DNA of 64,000 nucleotides from NCBI RefSeq assembly GCF_023546765.1, contig NZ_CP097484.1, positions 5,132,501 through 5,196,500 of the forward strand, given 5' to 3'. The notes under the pieces were generated by a model. The model worked only from the letters and a program-made list of their open reading frames with translations. It had not been told where the DNA came from and did no database searches. This document shows positions 1 to 7,608 of the stretch, in pieces (the stretch's first letter is position 1; the number at the start of each line of letters is the position of its first letter). The position numbers and the translations under genes are program-made. Source of the DNA: Methylobacterium tardum (GTDB taxonomy: Bacteria; Pseudomonadota; Alphaproteobacteria; Rhizobiales; Beijerinckiaceae).

Positions 1-521
1 CCTGGCCGGCCCACATGTCGGTGGCGGTGAACGTGTCGCCCGCGCAGTTCAAGAGCGACCGGCTCGTCGAGACCATCATCTCGGCCCTGGCCAGCTCGGG
101 CCTGCCGGCCCGGCGCCTGGAGGTGGAGATCACCGAGGGCGTGCTGCTGCAGGAGAACGAGAAGACGCTCCAGACCCTGCACCGGCTCCGGGAGCTCGGG
201 GTGCGCGTCTCCATGGACGATTTCGGCACCGGCTACTCGTCGCTGAGCTACCTGCGCTCGTTCCCGTTCGACAAGATCAAGATCGACCGCTCCTTCGTGA
301 AGGACCTGACCAGCAAGCCTGACGGCGAGGCGATCATCCGGGCGATCGCCGGCCTCGGCAAGAGCCTCGGGATGACCACGGTCGCCGAGGGCGTGGAGAC
401 CTCCGAGCAGATGCAGCGCATCCGCCTGGAGGGCTGCACCGACGTCCAGGGCTACCTGATCAGCAAGCCCATCCCCACCGAAGACCTCGCCCAGGTCTTC
501 GCCAGCTACCCGCAGGCCTGA
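1..521 (+). CDS. EAL-domain cyclic-di-GMP phosphodiesterase, C-terminal part
   Basis: The reading frame is already open at the left edge, so the 5' end lies outside the window. The visible part is the second half of an EAL domain: EITEGVLL, DDFGTGYSSLSYL, the FDKIKIDRSFV segment, VAEGVET and the final QGYLISKP. The DDFGTG loop and the catalytic acidic and lysine positions expected of an active phosphodiesterase are present. EAL enzymes hydrolyse c-di-GMP to pGpG; any sensory or GGDEF part would lie upstream. It ends 25 bases before a BLUF photoreceptor gene on the same strand, which suggests the two are co-transcribed. Confidence 0.93.
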   Translation, partial: WPAHMSVAVNVSPAQFKSDRLVETIISALASSGLPARRLEVEITEGVLLQENEKTLQTLHRLRELGVRVSMDDFGTGYSSLSYLRSFPFDKIKIDRSFVKDLTSKPDGEAIIRAIAGLGKSLGMTTVAEGVETSEQMQRIRLEGCTDVQGYLISKPIPTEDLAQVFASYPQA

Positions 522-546
522 CCCTCTTTCTCCCGGACGCACCGCC

Positions 547-1452
547 ATGAGCGACCTCTACCGCCTCGTCTACGCCAGCAAGAACCTGCTCCAGGGACCG
601 GAAGCCGAGGTGACGGCGGCGGTCCGCCAGATCCTGGACGCCTCGCAGCGGAACAACCGGGAGGTCGGCGTGACCGGCGCGCTGATGTTCAACGCGGGCG
701 CCTTCGCGCAGGTGCTGGAGGGCCCGCGCCGGGGAGTCGAGGCGACGTTCGAGCGGATCCAGCGCGATCTCCGCCACAGCGACGTGACGGTCCTGCAATG
801 CGGACCGGCCGAGAGCCGCGGCTTCACCAACTGGTCGATGGCCTTCGTGGGCCAGTCGTCGCACGGGCAGGCCCGGTTTAACAGCCTCGCCTCCGAGAGC
901 GGGTTCGATCTCACGCGTCTCGACGGCGACCGGGTCTTCGCCATGCTGCACGGCCTGGTCATGGAGGAGGAAGGGATCCCGGCCGCCGAGCTGGCCGCGC
1001 CGACCGCCGCGCCGGCACCCGAGACGCGCGGTGCGGCCGGGCTCGACGTCGCACAGGTGCGGGCCGAGATTGCCCAGCTCCGTCCGGATTCGGGGATGGC
1101 GGCCGCCGATATCCCGCCGGCGCCCGCCGCCGCGGAGGCGCGGCCCCGGAGCGAGGCGGCCCGGCCCGCCGGGGCCCGCGGGGCGACCGAGGCGGCCCTG
1201 TCGGTGCTCAAGGCGGCGCTGGCGAGCGAGCGGCAGCGCACCACCGACCTGCGGGCCGAGATCGACGCCCTTCAGGTCGCCCTGGCCGCGGCCGAGGACC
1301 GGCTCGGCGCCATGCGCGGCGCCCGCGACCTCTGGGCCGGGCGGGCCCGGCTTCTCGCCCAGGCCATGGCCCAGGAGGCCGCCGGCCTGGAGGACGGGGC
1401 CGAGGCCCAGGACAGCGCGCCGGCCGCGCAGGTCGAGAGCCGCGCCGCCTGA
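547..1452 (+). CDS. BLUF-domain blue-light sensor with long C-terminal extension
   Basis: Residues 3-95 form a BLUF (FAD-binding blue-light) domain. The flavin-contacting Tyr is Y9 in RLVYAS, the conserved VTGALMFN segment follows, and the photoactive Gln is Q55 in FAQVLEG. BLUF proteins are usually about 100-150 residues; this one has 301. The extra part is an Ala/Pro-rich linker (about 140-215) and a predicted coiled coil (about 218-260) with no recognisable output domain. The coiled coil may dimerise or bind a partner. The gene follows an EAL phosphodiesterase by 25 bases, so an inferred role is light control of c-di-GMP turnover by protein contact rather than by domain fusion. Confidence 0.9.
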   Translation: MSDLYRLVYASKNLLQGPEAEVTAAVRQILDASQRNNREVGVTGALMFNAGAFAQVLEGPRRGVEATFERIQRDLRHSDVTVLQCGPAESRGFTNWSMAFVGQSSHGQARFNSLASESGFDLTRLDGDRVFAMLHGLVMEEEGIPAAELAAPTAAPAPETRGAAGLDVAQVRAEIAQLRPDSGMAAADIPPAPAAAEARPRSEAARPAGARGATEAALSVLKAALASERQRTTDLRAEIDALQVALAAAEDRLGAMRGARDLWAGRARLLAQAMAQEAAGLEDGAEAQDSAPAAQVESRAA

Positions 1453-1586
1453 CCGGGTCGGCGGGCGCGCCCCGCAGGGCGCAACCCCCTGCCCCCGCCA
1501 GCGCATGGCTCGGACCGGGCCGCGCGTGAAACCGCCACGTCCCGCGGTCGAATAGGCCCCATCGCGGCCTGTTGCCGACGGACTCG

Positions 1587-2699
1587 ATGACGCTTCTGAA
1601 CGACCTCACCGGGGCTCCGCCCGGGATGAGCCCGCGCGCCCTGCTGCTGCGCCTCGCCGCCATCGGCGCTGTGGTCGGCACGACGGCCGGCGCCTTCGCG
1701 GCCGCGGGGGGCTGGCTCTCGCCCGGCCGCCTCACCCCGGCGCGGGTCGTCGACCGCTTCGAGCAGGTGAACGGGCCGCATCCCGGTTTCCGGCGCAACC
1801 ACGCCAAGGGCCTGTGCGTGGCGGGCACCTTCACCGGCAACGGCGCCGGATTGCGGCTGTCCCGGGCGGGCGTGTTCCCGGCGGGACGCGTGACGCCCGT
1901 CGAGGGGCGGGTCGCGCTGGCGGGCGGCCAGCCCTACGCGGCGGATGCCGGGGCCACCGTACGCAGCCTCGCCCTGCGCTTCCGTCTCCCGGACGGCGAG
2001 GAATGGCGCACCGGCGTGAACAATATCCCGGTCTTCCCCGTGCGCACCCCGGAGGATTTCTACGAACAGCTCCGCGCCGCCCAGCCCGATCCCGCCACCG
2101 GCAAGCCGGACCCGGAGCGCCTGAAGGCCTTCTTCGCCGCGCATCCCGAGAGCGCCAAGGCCGCCGCGCTGATCAAGGCCCGGATGGTGACATCGGGCTT
2201 TGCCGACAGCACCTACTGGAGCCTCAACGCCTTCCGGTTCGTGGCCGCCGACGGCAACACGCGGGCGGTGCGCTGGGCCTTCGTCCCGGACGGCATTTCG
2301 GCGCCCGAGACGGCCGCCCAGGCCGCGCAGGGCGACAAGAACTACCTGTTCGACGCGCTCGCCGCGCAGCTGCGGCAGGGCCCGCAACGCTGGCATCTCG
2401 TCGTGACGCTCGCGCAGGCGGAGGATCCGACCGCCGACGCGACCCGGCCCTGGCCCGCGGAGCGCGAGGCCATGGATCTCGGCACCCTGACCCTCACGGA
2501 AGCGACGCCCGAGGCGGCCGGCAATTGCCGCGACATCAACTTCGATCCCCTGGTGCTGCCGGACGGCATCGCGCCGAGCGACGACCCGCTCCTGAGCGCC
2601 CGCTCGGCCGCCTACGCGCAATCCTTCACCCGCCGCGCCGGCGAGGCGAAGACGCCCAGCGCCGTCACGGACGGACCGCACCGGGGAGCCGGCCTATGA
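1587..2699 (+). CDS. Catalase-family (SrpA-like) peroxidase
   Basis: This is a mini-catalase of the SrpA-like group, about 370 residues against about 480 for standard catalases. A hydrophobic N-terminus (about residues 18-45) suggests membrane anchoring or export. The catalase core starts at ARVVDRFEQVNGPHPGFRRNHAKG and continues through LALRFRLPDG, NNIPVFPV and the DFYEQL helix. The ATG at 1587 is preferred over the in-frame TTG at 1572. The stop overlaps the start of a cytochrome b561 gene (ATGA). This catalase-plus-b561 arrangement recurs in proteobacteria and suggests a membrane-linked haem peroxidase fed by quinol electrons; that last step is inference. Confidence 0.85.
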   Translation: MTLLNDLTGAPPGMSPRALLLRLAAIGAVVGTTAGAFAAAGGWLSPGRLTPARVVDRFEQVNGPHPGFRRNHAKGLCVAGTFTGNGAGLRLSRAGVFPAGRVTPVEGRVALAGGQPYAADAGATVRSLALRFRLPDGEEWRTGVNNIPVFPVRTPEDFYEQLRAAQPDPATGKPDPERLKAFFAAHPESAKAAALIKARMVTSGFADSTYWSLNAFRFVAADGNTRAVRWAFVPDGISAPETAAQAAQGDKNYLFDALAAQLRQGPQRWHLVVTLAQAEDPTADATRPWPAEREAMDLGTLTLTEATPEAAGNCRDINFDPLVLPDGIAPSDDPLLSARSAAYAQSFTRRAGEAKTPSAVTDGPHRGAGL

Positions 2700-3258
2700 C
2701 CGCCCCCGCCCGCTTCAACCGACCGGCGCGCCTGCTCCACTGGGGCATGGCGGCGCTGATCCTGGCCATGCTGCTGATCGGCGTCGCCATGGTCGCCTCG
2801 CTGGCCGACTACCACGCGCTGGTGGCGCTGCATCGGCCGCTCGGCATCCTGATCCTGCTGCTGGCCGTGCTGCGGCTGGCGAACCGCTGGCGGCGCCCAC
2901 CCCGCCCCTGCCGCAGGACCTGCCGGCCTGGCAGCGTCGGGCCGCGCACGGCTCGCATCTCCTGCTCTACGCCCTGATGCTGGCGATGCCGCTGGTCGGC
3001 TGGGCCATGCTGTCGGCGGGCCGCTATCCGATCGTGCTCGCCGGCCCGGTCGTGTTGCCGCCGATCCTGCCAGGGAACCCGATGCTCTACGCGACCCTGC
3101 GGCAGCTCCACACCGTGCTGGCCTACGGCCTGTTCGGCGTGATCCTCGCCCATCTGGGGGCGGCACTGTTGCACGGGCTGATCCGCCGGGACGGCGTCTT
3201 CGCCAGCATGGCACCCTGGCGACCGCGCCGGGCCGACCTGCCCGTTGGGAAGACCTGA
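2696..3258 (+). pseudogene. Cytochrome b561, broken by a single-base frameshift
   Basis: The first part (2696 to about 2895) encodes MTAPARFNRPARLLHWGMAA with the first haem-region His and two membrane helices, ending near RLANRWRR. The frame then stops making sense, but frame 1 continues it exactly: PTPPLPQDLPAWQRRAAHG, LLLYALMLAMPLVGWAMLSAG, then the last helix with HTVLAYGLFG. A one-base loss within the C-rich stretch at about 2892-2908 explains the break. It is a decayed gene, a sequencing error, or (least likely) programmed frameshifting. The ATG overlaps the catalase stop, so the pair formed one operon. Small b561 proteins are di-haem quinol oxidoreductases of the inner membrane. Confidence 0.82.
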
Positions 3259-3335
3259 TCGGCAGGATCGTTCTCTTGAAAGCCGGATCCGTTCTCCATA
3301 AAGAACGCGCCACGGATCCGGCGAGGAGAGAATCG

Positions 3336-4496
3336 ATGTCCGAGGGATTAGCGGCCCGCACCGTCGCGGCGGCGAACGGCGTGGCCCAGGATGCGGCCTT
3401 CGGGGCCGTGATCGCGCCGATCCACCTGTCGGCGACCTTCAAGTTCCCGGTCTTCGAGCAGCCTGGACCCTACGATTACTCGCGCCTCGGCAACCCGACG
3501 CGGGACGCGCTGGCCGACACGATCGCCAAGCTCGAGGGCGGCGCCCGGGCCGTCATGGTCGCCAGCGGCATGGCGGCCCTCGACCTCGCCCTGTCGAGCC
3601 TGCGGCCGGGCGACCTGCTCGTCGCCCCGCATGATTGCTACGGCGGGACGCATCGCCTGCTCAGCTTCCGCAGCGCCCGGGGCCATTACCGGGTCGCCTT
3701 CGTCGACCAGACCGATCCGGACGCGCTCGCGGCGGCGCTGGCCGAGCGGCCGAAGGTCGTGCTCGTCGAGACGCCGAGCAACCCGCTGATGCGGGTCGTG
3801 GATATCCGCCGCATCACCGCGGACGCGAAGGCCGTGGGCGCGCTGGCGGTGGTCGACAATACCTTCCTGTCGCCGGCCCTGCAGCAGCCGATCGCCCTCG
3901 GGGCGGATCTCGTCGTCCACTCCACCACCAAGTTCCTGAACGGCCATTCCGATGTCATCGGCGGGGCGGTGATCGCCGCCGACAAGGCTGTGGGCGAGGA
4001 GCTGGCCGCCTGGGCGAACACGATCGGCGTCACCGGCTCGCCGCTGGACGCCTATCTGACCCTGCGGGGCCTGCGCACCCTGTTCGTCCGGGTGGAGCAG
4101 CAGCAGAAGAACGCCGCGGCCCTGGCCGCCTTCCTCGACGCACATCCCGCGGTGTCCCGCGTGCATTATCCGGGTCTGCCCACGCATCCGGGACACGCCC
4201 TGGCCAAGACCCAGCAGGCGGGCTTCGGCGCCATGCTGAGCTTCGAGCTGGCGGGCGGGCGCGACGCGGTAAAAAGCTTCGTCGCGGCGCTCCGGGTGTT
4301 CACGCTGGCCGAGTCGCTGGGCGGCGTCGAGAGCCTGGTCGCCCATCCGCCGACCATGACGCATGCCGCGATGGATCCGGATGCGCGGACGATCGCCGGC
4401 ATCACCGACGGTCTGCTGCGCCTGTCGGTGGGACTAGAGGCCGAGGCCGACCTCCTGGCCGACCTGTCGCGGGCCCTGGAGGCCGTGGGCGGCTGA
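3336..4496 (+). CDS. Cys/Met-metabolism PLP enzyme (cystathionine gamma-synthase/lyase type)
   Basis: A 386-residue fold-type I PLP enzyme of the Cys/Met metabolism family, which includes cystathionine gamma-synthase, cystathionine lyases and O-acylhomoserine sulfhydrylase. The phosphate-binding YDYSRLGNPTR (Y48, R50), VDNTFLSP with the pyridine-N Asp, and the Schiff-base lysine K199 in VVHSTTKFLNGHSD are all present. The SLGGVESLVAHPP substrate loop near the C-terminus is intact. Sequence alone does not separate synthase from lyase activity. The ATG at 3336 has a GAGGAGA ribosome site 7 bases upstream, which decides against the upstream TTG at 3276. It stands alone; no other sulfur genes are near. 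Confidence 0.9.
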   Translation: MSEGLAARTVAAANGVAQDAAFGAVIAPIHLSATFKFPVFEQPGPYDYSRLGNPTRDALADTIAKLEGGARAVMVASGMAALDLALSSLRPGDLLVAPHDCYGGTHRLLSFRSARGHYRVAFVDQTDPDALAAALAERPKVVLVETPSNPLMRVVDIRRITADAKAVGALAVVDNTFLSPALQQPIALGADLVVHSTTKFLNGHSDVIGGAVIAADKAVGEELAAWANTIGVTGSPLDAYLTLRGLRTLFVRVEQQQKNAAALAAFLDAHPAVSRVHYPGLPTHPGHALAKTQQAGFGAMLSFELAGGRDAVKSFVAALRVFTLAESLGGVESLVAHPPTMTHAAMDPDARTIAGITDGLLRLSVGLEAEADLLADLSRALEAVGG

Positions 4497-4506
4497 GCCT
4501 GTCGGC

Positions 4507-5262
4507 TCATGCCTCCTCGATTACCTCGAAGCCCGACTCGTCCTCGACCACGCGGAACCGAGACTGTCGCAGCGTCTGGGAGCGCTCGGCCGCCTCGTCG
4601 CGGCACTTGTCGACATGGACCGCCCGGTTGACGACCTGCAGGTTCGGCGTGCCCCAATAGGCGAGCAGCTCCGGCCAGGGCCGGGTGCGGTGCTCGCGCC
4701 AGACCCGGTAGAGCGGCAGGGCGTGGTCGACCTCGGCACTGCGCAGCAGCCGCTTGCCGGAGGTCGCGCAGCGGTGACGCTGGCGGAGCTTCAGCACCCG
4801 CACCTGCGCATGCGGGGCGATCCAGAACTTCCAGGCGGCGACACAGGCCGCGTGCCAGGCCGCGTTGGCGTTCGGCTGGCCGCGGTTCCACAGGTCTTGG
4901 TGCCAGCCGAACTTGTAGACCGGCTGGCCGCAGATGCAGCAGGCGCCCCGCCCCCGGGCGAAGGCCGGATCGCGGTAGGGCGCGGGCGGCATCCGGAAGC
5001 TGCCGGCGCGGCCCTCTGCGCCGAGCTGCCACGTCCAGCCATCGGGCGTCCCCGACCGGGCCGCCAGGGCGCGCGCCAGCCGGTCGGCCCGGAGGATGTG
5101 GGCGCGCCAGTAGCTCTCGACGGCGAGCCGCGGCGTCGGCGGGATCAGGGGCCGCGCCAGGGCGTGCTGCAGGACCGGCGCGGGAAAGACCGCCGGCAGG
5201 GCCCGCTCCAGCCGCGCCCGGGCCTTCTCGTTCCGAAGATCGCGCCAGCTCGATGTCGTCAT
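4507..5262 (-). CDS. HNH-type nuclease-like protein
   Basis: A 251-residue protein with a CCICG zinc-knuckle-like pair near residue 107, a second HAAC motif, and an HNH-like core: EVDHALPLYRVW (the His-bearing beta strand), GTPNLQVVNRAVHVDKC (Asn and final His). These match the EVDH...N...H pattern of HNH endonucleases. The N-terminal 100 residues are unrecognised. It converges on the PLP-enzyme gene with only 10 bases between them and is not next to any phage, restriction or toxin gene. A DNA-related role is inferred from the fold only; it could equally be a housekeeping HNH protein of unknown substrate. Confidence 0.75.
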   Translation of the reverse strand: MTTSSWRDLRNEKARARLERALPAVFPAPVLQHALARPLIPPTPRLAVESYWRAHILRADRLARALAARSGTPDGWTWQLGAEGRAGSFRMPPAPYRDPAFARGRGACCICGQPVYKFGWHQDLWNRGQPNANAAWHAACVAAWKFWIAPHAQVRVLKLRQRHRCATSGKRLLRSAEVDHALPLYRVWREHRTRPWPELLAYWGTPNLQVVNRAVHVDKCRDEAAERSQTLRQSRFRVVEDESGFEVIEEA

Positions 5263-5416
5263 GCTGTGACGTTGCTAGCCCGCCGCGCCCGGACCGGCGA
5301 GGACGCCGGAGCCACAGGGCCGGGCTCTCGTGCCGGCGACCGAACCAGAGCCGTTCCGTGAGGTTCTCCCTTCGGCCTTCCCATACGGGCTGGGGCCGGA
5401 TGGAACAGGAGCGCGG

Positions 5417-6505
5417 GTGAAGATCGTCGTCTTCGGTCTGACCGTGAGCTCGTCCTGGGGCAACGGTCACGCCACCCTCTGGCGGGGACTGTGCCGGGCC
5501 ATGGCCCGGCGCGGCCACCGGGTCGTGTTCTTCGAGCGCGACGTTCCGTACTACCGCGAACACCGCGATCTGACGGCGCTGCCGGGTGGCGACCTCGTGC
5601 TGTACGAGGCGTTCTCCGAGATCCGCGACCGCGCCGTGCGGGAGGTCGCCACGGCCGATGCGGCCCTGGTCACGTCCTATTGCCCGGATGCAAGCGCCGC
5701 CACCGAGATCGTGCTGGCGGCGCCCCGGGCCCGGCGCGTCTTCTACGATCTCGACACCCCCGTGACCCTGGCGCGCCTGCGGGCCGGCGAGACGGTGGAC
5801 TATGTCGGTCCCGGCGGTCTGGCGGGGTTCGACCTCGTCCTCAGCTACACGGGTGGGGCGGCGCTCGACGCGCTGCGCGACGATCTCGGCGCCCGGTGCG
5901 CCCGGCCGCTCTACGGGCATGTCGACCCGGAGGTCCATCGCCCGGCGGCGCCGCAGCCGCAGTACCGCGCCGACCTCTCCTATCTCGGCACCTACGCGGC
6001 CGACCGGCAGGCGGCTCTGACCGAACTCTTCGTGGAACCGGCCCGGCAGCGCCCGGAGCAGCGCTTCCTGATCGGCGGCGCGCAATACCCGGCGGATTTT
6101 CCCTGGACGGAGAACATCCACTTCGTCCGCCACCTGCCGCCGAGGGAGCACCCGGCCTTCTTCTCCGCCTCGCGCCTCACCCTCAACGTCACCCGCGCCG
6201 CGATGGCCGCCATGGGCTGGTGCCCCTCCGGCCGCCTGTTCGAGGCGAGCGCCTGCGGCACCGCGCTGATCAGCGATGCCTGGGCGGGTCTCGACGCCTT
6301 CTTCCGGCCCGGCGAGGAGATCCTCATCGCCCGCGACCGGGCCGACGTGCTGGCGGCGCTCGACAGAAGCGAGGCCGAGATCCGCCGCATCGCCGAGGCG
6401 GGCCGAGCCCGCACCCTGGCGGACCACACCGCGGAGCGGCGCCTCGGCGATTTCGAGCGCGCGCTGGCGGAACGCGATTGTCCCGAACCCGCGGAGTGCG
6501 CCTGA
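5417..6505 (+). CDS. CgeB-type glycosyltransferase
   Basis: A 362-residue GT-B-like protein of the CgeB/glycosyltransferase-1 group. The N-terminal half begins MKIVVFGLTVSSSWGNGHAT (the glycine loop) with FFERDVPYYREHRD typical of the family. The C-terminal half carries the nucleotide-sugar region GRLFEASACGTALISD and LDAFFRPGEEIL. The GTG at 5417 is chosen because AGGAG lies 6 bases upstream and the family N-terminus starts there. It is separated by one base from a sugar nucleotidyltransferase gene, so the two probably make and transfer one activated sugar. Acceptor and sugar are unknown. Confidence 0.85.
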   Translation: MKIVVFGLTVSSSWGNGHATLWRGLCRAMARRGHRVVFFERDVPYYREHRDLTALPGGDLVLYEAFSEIRDRAVREVATADAALVTSYCPDASAATEIVLAAPRARRVFYDLDTPVTLARLRAGETVDYVGPGGLAGFDLVLSYTGGAALDALRDDLGARCARPLYGHVDPEVHRPAAPQPQYRADLSYLGTYAADRQAALTELFVEPARQRPEQRFLIGGAQYPADFPWTENIHFVRHLPPREHPAFFSASRLTLNVTRAAMAAMGWCPSGRLFEASACGTALISDAWAGLDAFFRPGEEILIARDRADVLAALDRSEAEIRRIAEAGRARTLADHTAERRLGDFERALAERDCPEPAECA

Positions 6506-6506
6506 C

Positions 6507-7307
6507 ATGTGGGGGATCGTACCGGCAGCCGGGCGGGGGAGCCGAATCCAGCCCCTCGCCTTCTCGAAGGAGCTGCTCCCGGTGGGCAGTCGCCTGCGCG
6601 ACGGGGTTGAGCGGCCCTGCGCGGTCAGCGAGCACTTGGTCGAGCGGATGATCCGCGGCGGCGCGCGCAAGATCTGCTTTGTGATCTCCCCGGGCAAGTC
6701 GGACATCGTCGAGTATTTCGGCGCCGGCTACGGCGAGACCCCGATCGCCTACGTGGTGCAGCCGCGGCCGAGCGGCCTGTGCGACGCGATCTTCTCCGCC
6801 CTGCCGCTGATCGCCCCGGACGAGCCGGTGATCGTCGGCCTGCCGGACACGATCTGGCTGCCTCAGGACGCGCTGATCCAGCTGCCCGACGACACCCTGT
6901 CGTTCCTGCTCTTCCCCGTCGAGCGGCCGGAGAATTTCGACGCGGTGGTGACGGACCGGAGCGGCGCGGTGCGCGAGATCCAGGTCAAGCAGCCGGACGC
7001 CGCCACCAACTGGATCTGGGGCGCGTTCAAGATGCCGGGTCGCGTGCTGATCGAGCTGCACGCGCTCTGGCGCGCCCGGCTCTGCGCCGACGAGTATATC
7101 GGCACCCTGGTCAACGCCTATCTGGCGGCGGGGGGCCGGGCGCTGGGCGTGCGCGCGGGCTCGGCCTATGTCGATGTCGGGACGCTGGACGGCTATCGCG
7201 CGGCCATGACGCTCCTGACCGGCCCGGACGAGGCCGCCGCGCAGGCGCGGCTGACTCTGGGCACGCCGGCCGCGCAGGCTCCGGCCGCTCTGAGACCTGG
7301 GGGGTGA
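6507..7307 (+). CDS. Sugar-phosphate nucleotidyltransferase
   Basis: A 266-residue NTP-transferase (RmlA/GalU superfamily). It opens with GIVPAAGRGSRIQPLAFSK, the nucleotide-binding GxGxR loop and catalytic Lys, followed by KELLPV. It has the GLPDTIW metal-binding Asp region, a DEYIGTLVNAYL segment and a final VDVGTLDGYRAA motif. Members couple NTP and sugar-1-phosphate to make NDP-sugars. Its start lies one base after the stop of the upstream glycosyltransferase, so they form a two-gene unit. The last 30 residues are Ala/Pro-rich and probably disordered. Confidence 0.87.
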   Translation: MWGIVPAAGRGSRIQPLAFSKELLPVGSRLRDGVERPCAVSEHLVERMIRGGARKICFVISPGKSDIVEYFGAGYGETPIAYVVQPRPSGLCDAIFSALPLIAPDEPVIVGLPDTIWLPQDALIQLPDDTLSFLLFPVERPENFDAVVTDRSGAVREIQVKQPDAATNWIWGAFKMPGRVLIELHALWRARLCADEYIGTLVNAYLAAGGRALGVRAGSAYVDVGTLDGYRAAMTLLTGPDEAAAQARLTLGTPAAQAPAALRPGG

Positions 7308-7326
7308 GCGCGGCGGGCTTGGTTAA

Positions 7327-7342
7327 TGTTTCATGTGAAACA
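7327..7342. promoter_or_regulatory. parS-like centromere site (ParB binding)
   Basis: The bases TGTTTCATGTGAAACA match the widely conserved bacterial parS consensus TGTTTCACGTGAAACA at 15 of 16 positions; the only change is in the central CG. The dyad extends to 9-base arms (AATGTTTCA / TGAAACATT). It sits between convergent genes, as expected for a chromosomal centromere element rather than a promoter operator. No parAB genes are in the window. Functional ParB binding is inferred. Confidence 0.5.
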
Positions 7343-7484
7343 TTTTGGTGTGCGCTTGGGCCACCGTTCCGGCCCTCGCGGCGCGGTCCCGGTGCCCTGC
7401 GCGTCCTGATCAGGACGCGGACCCGCGACGAGGTTCCGATGCCGTCGTTCCGTTTGGGTTTCCAGCCGGCGTTTTAGACGCCTT

Positions 7485-7572
7485 GCCGCGCACGAAGCGA
7501 AGCAACCCGGGGAAGCGCGAGGCTGGTGATCCTGGCGCTGCCCTGGAGTGCTTCGCTCCGCTCGCAGAGACG
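7485..7572. repeat. Degenerate palindromic repeat, family B
   Basis: The left arm has ACGAAGCGAAGCAACCCGGG and the right arm CCCTGGAGTGCTTCGCTCCG, facing each other. The same arm pair in better form lies at 21673-21763, so this is a decayed second copy of one intergenic repeat family. Confidence 0.55.
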
Positions 7573-7608
7573 CGGGCCGCAATTACCGGGTGGGCACGGT
7601 GTGAGCCC

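Larger units (their letters stand above)
7308..7608. other. Intergenic region with parS-like site and degenerate palindromic repeat
   Basis: Between two convergent genes. It holds a 20-base dyad at 7325-7344 and a degenerate repeat at about 7485-7572 (both listed separately). No credible gene is seen. Confidence 0.6.

Noticed and set aside
2696..3258. Programmed ribosomal frameshifting in cytochrome b561
   Set aside because: No slippery heptamer plus downstream structure was seen, and several unrelated genes show similar single-base breaks, so error or decay is simpler.
4166..6706. 846-codon minus-strand open frame
   Set aside because: It runs across the PLP enzyme, HNH and glycosyltransferase genes in the wrong frame; only shadows of those genes are seen.
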